Positions 33,930 to 35,407 of a stretch of 35,407 nt of DNA are shown one piece after another (position 1 is the stretch's first letter; each line of letters opens with the position of its first letter). Source of the DNA: Corynebacterium sp. (GTDB taxonomy: Bacteria > Actinomycetota > Actinomycetes > Mycobacteriales > Mycobacteriaceae). The position numbers and the translations under genes were made by a program. Where the stretch lies: positions 1-35,407 of the forward strand of contig JAUMTX010000021.1 in the NCBI GenBank assembly GCA_030530985.1. Reading direction: 5' to 3'. The notes under the pieces were generated by a model. That model was not told the origin of the DNA. It did no database searches and saw only the letters and a program-made list of their open reading frames with translations.

Positions 33930-35407
33930 TTAACGGTTCATCTGTTGCTGTTGAATACCATAAGCAATGGCACTGCCAATTCCCAAAAGACCCAGGACAA
34001 TCAGCAGAATCTGCCACCAGCTACTCGAACCACTACTGGTCGAGGCACGTGGGGTGGAAGGCTCCACAGTGTTATTCGAATCATTAGGATTCGACTGGGA
34101 ACCATTCTCCGTGGTCTCCAACTCCTTACGGAACTCCTCCGTATCAGTTGGGGCGCTGGACTCCTCGGTGGCCTCAGTCTTGAGATTCTCCACCTTGAGC
34201 TGGTACTCCTCACGGGCCTGGTCCACCGACTGGCCGGTGGCGTCACCCTTAGAGGACTCCGTATTGAGCTTCGCAGTCAAAACAGCCAGGCGGCTAAGCA
34301 GCGCATCCTTGCCAGCAAGCTCATTCTCGGCCTTCACCACAGCCGCATTGGCGGTGATAATAGCGGTACCCAACTGGCCAATAGCCTTCTTCAGGGCATC
34401 GGCCTTAGCCAACTTCTGCTCTAGGGTGAGGGTATTATCATTCACAATGGCCTGAAGCTGTTCATTAATAACAGCCCTCTGTGCCTCGGAGAGAACATTC
34501 TTGTCATTAGCAACCTGGGCTTCAACCACGGCGTTTACCGACTTTGGAATGTCAGTAACCGCATTTTCCTTGGCCTCTTGCTGCTTCTCCTCGGTGATTT
34601 CTGCCAGGGACTTGCCGTTGAACTGGTCAGACATGGCCTTGTCCACGCCACTCAGGGTCTCGCCGGTGAGCTTGCCGGTATCAATCTCAGTAGACAGCAA
34701 ACCGGAGGTATTGATCTTATCGGCGAACTCGACCGCCAAGGTGCGGTACAGTGCCAAGCGCGCAGCATAGTAGGCGTCTAGGCCAACGCTCAGATCCACG
34801 GTCTCCAGCTCATCCTTCACATCCTGAAGGGCCTGGTCAACAGCAGCGGCATTCGCTTCACCAACAATGGCGCGGGCCATCTTTGCCCACTCTTCCATGC
34901 CGGCCAGAACGCGCTTATCAATGCACTCGGCTAGGAACTTCTTCTTTGCCTCCCAGTCCTGTGCCGTGATGACGGCGGCTGCGTCAGTGCAGGTGCTATC
35001 CACACCGGTCTCATCCTTAAGCTTCTCGACGACCTCCAAAGCGGCCAGCTTATCTACCGCATTGGTATCTGCCAGGCTCACGGACACGTCCTCGGTGCCG
35101 GCAGTCGTATCGGAGGATGCGCTGGTTACCCACTGTGGGTCCTCGGCGGTGCCAATATTGAACTGAATACGGGCACGGACCTGATCACCCTCGGAGTAAG
35201 TAAAGCTCTTGCCCGCATCGGTGAATGGGTTCTTGGAATCATAAACCGCGCGGCCGGATGGGCCAACACCGATCTGATAGCGGATCTTGTCCTCATAGTC
35301 AGACCAGTTGGACTCGGTGATACCCGCGCCCAAGTCCACGGTTGCGGTACCGGTCTTGGTGGTGGCTGGAGTCGAAGTAGGCTCTTCGGGGGTCGGTGGC
35401 TCTTCGG
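33930..35407 (-). CDS. Tail-anchored helical-repeat surface protein, 5' end outside the window
   Basis: The reading frame is open to the right edge, where it reads through a Pro/Thr/Glu linker (E-E-P-P-T-P-E-E-P type); a GTG at 35339 is therefore internal, not the start. After the linker comes a domain with G-D-Q-V-R-A-R-I-Q, matching G-D-C-V-A-L-R-I-Q of the protein at 24086-27061. A helical region follows, with L-S-E-A-Q-R (near 34493) and D-A-T-x-x-S-V...A...Y (near 34244), one copy of the unit repeated in that protein. The end, S-S-S-W-W-Q-I-L-L-I (near 34019) plus a short Gln-rich tail, matches its membrane anchor. It is thus a paralogue and the upstream partner of the giant adhesin gene. 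Confidence 0.8.
   Translation of the reverse strand, partial: EEPPTPEEPTSTPATTKTGTATVDLGAGITESNWSDYEDKIRYQIGVGPSGRAVYDSKNPFTDAGKSFTYSEGDQVRARIQFNIGTAEDPQWVTSASSDTTAGTEDVSVSLADTNAVDKLAALEVVEKLKDETGVDSTCTDAAAVITAQDWEAKKKFLAECIDKRVLAGMEEWAKMARAIVGEANAAAVDQALQDVKDELETVDLSVGLDAYYAARLALYRTLAVEFADKINTSGLLSTEIDTGKLTGETLSGVDKAMSDQFNGKSLAEITEEKQQEAKENAVTDIPKSVNAVVEAQVANDKNVLSEAQRAVINEQLQAIVNDNTLTLEQKLAKADALKKAIGQLGTAIITANAAVVKAENELAGKDALLSRLAVLTAKLNTESSKGDATGQSVDQAREEYQLKVENLKTEATEESSAPTDTEEFRKELETTENGSQSNPNDSNNTVEPSTPRASTSSGSSSWWQILLIVLGLLGIGSAIAYGIQQQQMNR

Noticed and set aside
35337..35339. GTG as the start of the right-edge surface protein
   Set aside because: The frame stays open to the window end and reads a Pro/Thr-rich linker. 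The codon has no ribosome site and no signal peptide follows, so the gene is cut by the window.

Overview
The window looks like a chromosomal segment of a Corynebacterium-type actinobacterium of moderate GC. Three things point there. The heme block hemA-hemC-hemD-hemB-(membrane protein)-(P-type ATPase homologue)-hemE-hemY-hemL, followed by a complete system II cytochrome c maturation set, is the order I recall from corynebacteria. The block glutaredoxin, SerB-like phosphatase and the 33-residue bS22-type protein next to hemA is shared with mycobacteria. Several genes also show leaderless-type starts. Species cannot be fixed from the sequence. Nearly all genes lie on the minus strand.

Left part, 1-4512: after terminators and a short empty stretch come a secreted cutinase-family esterase with a long extra C-terminal region and an rmlB-rmlC-rmlA dTDP-sugar operon, without rmlD. 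Middle left, 4522-9312: ccsB, resB, ccdA, a TlpA/ResA-type thioredoxin lipoprotein and a histidine phosphatase. Together these export reducing power and heme and ligate heme to c-type apocytochromes. Middle, 9312-20540: the heme genes run from glutamyl-tRNA reductase (HemA) to HemY. Inside the block sits a four-helix membrane protein translationally coupled to a P-type ATPase homologue whose phosphorylated Asp is Asn and whose other catalytic signatures are degraded.

Between hemA and the glutaredoxin gene, 20612-22438, sits an accessory insertion: a Panacea-domain (SocA-like) gene on the minus strand, divergent from a RelA/SpoT synthetase-domain gene on the plus strand. Panacea proteins are known antitoxins of toxic small alarmone synthetases, so this is a candidate toxin-antitoxin or phage-defence unit in an unusual divergent layout. 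It is the strongest candidate here for an undescribed system.

Right part, 24086-35407: a surface-protein island. A 2215-residue wall protein carries an N-terminal thioester domain, ten VaFE/Thr-Gln ester-bond Ig-like repeats and an LAVTG sorting signal. It is flanked by two related tail-anchored helical-repeat surface proteins, one of which runs off the right edge. The three probably act together in adhesion or surface assembly.

Other points of note are a palindrome overlapping the putative ccsB promoter, two perfect short-loop hairpins inside resB, and an 18-bp tandem duplication at the start of the histidine phosphatase gene.
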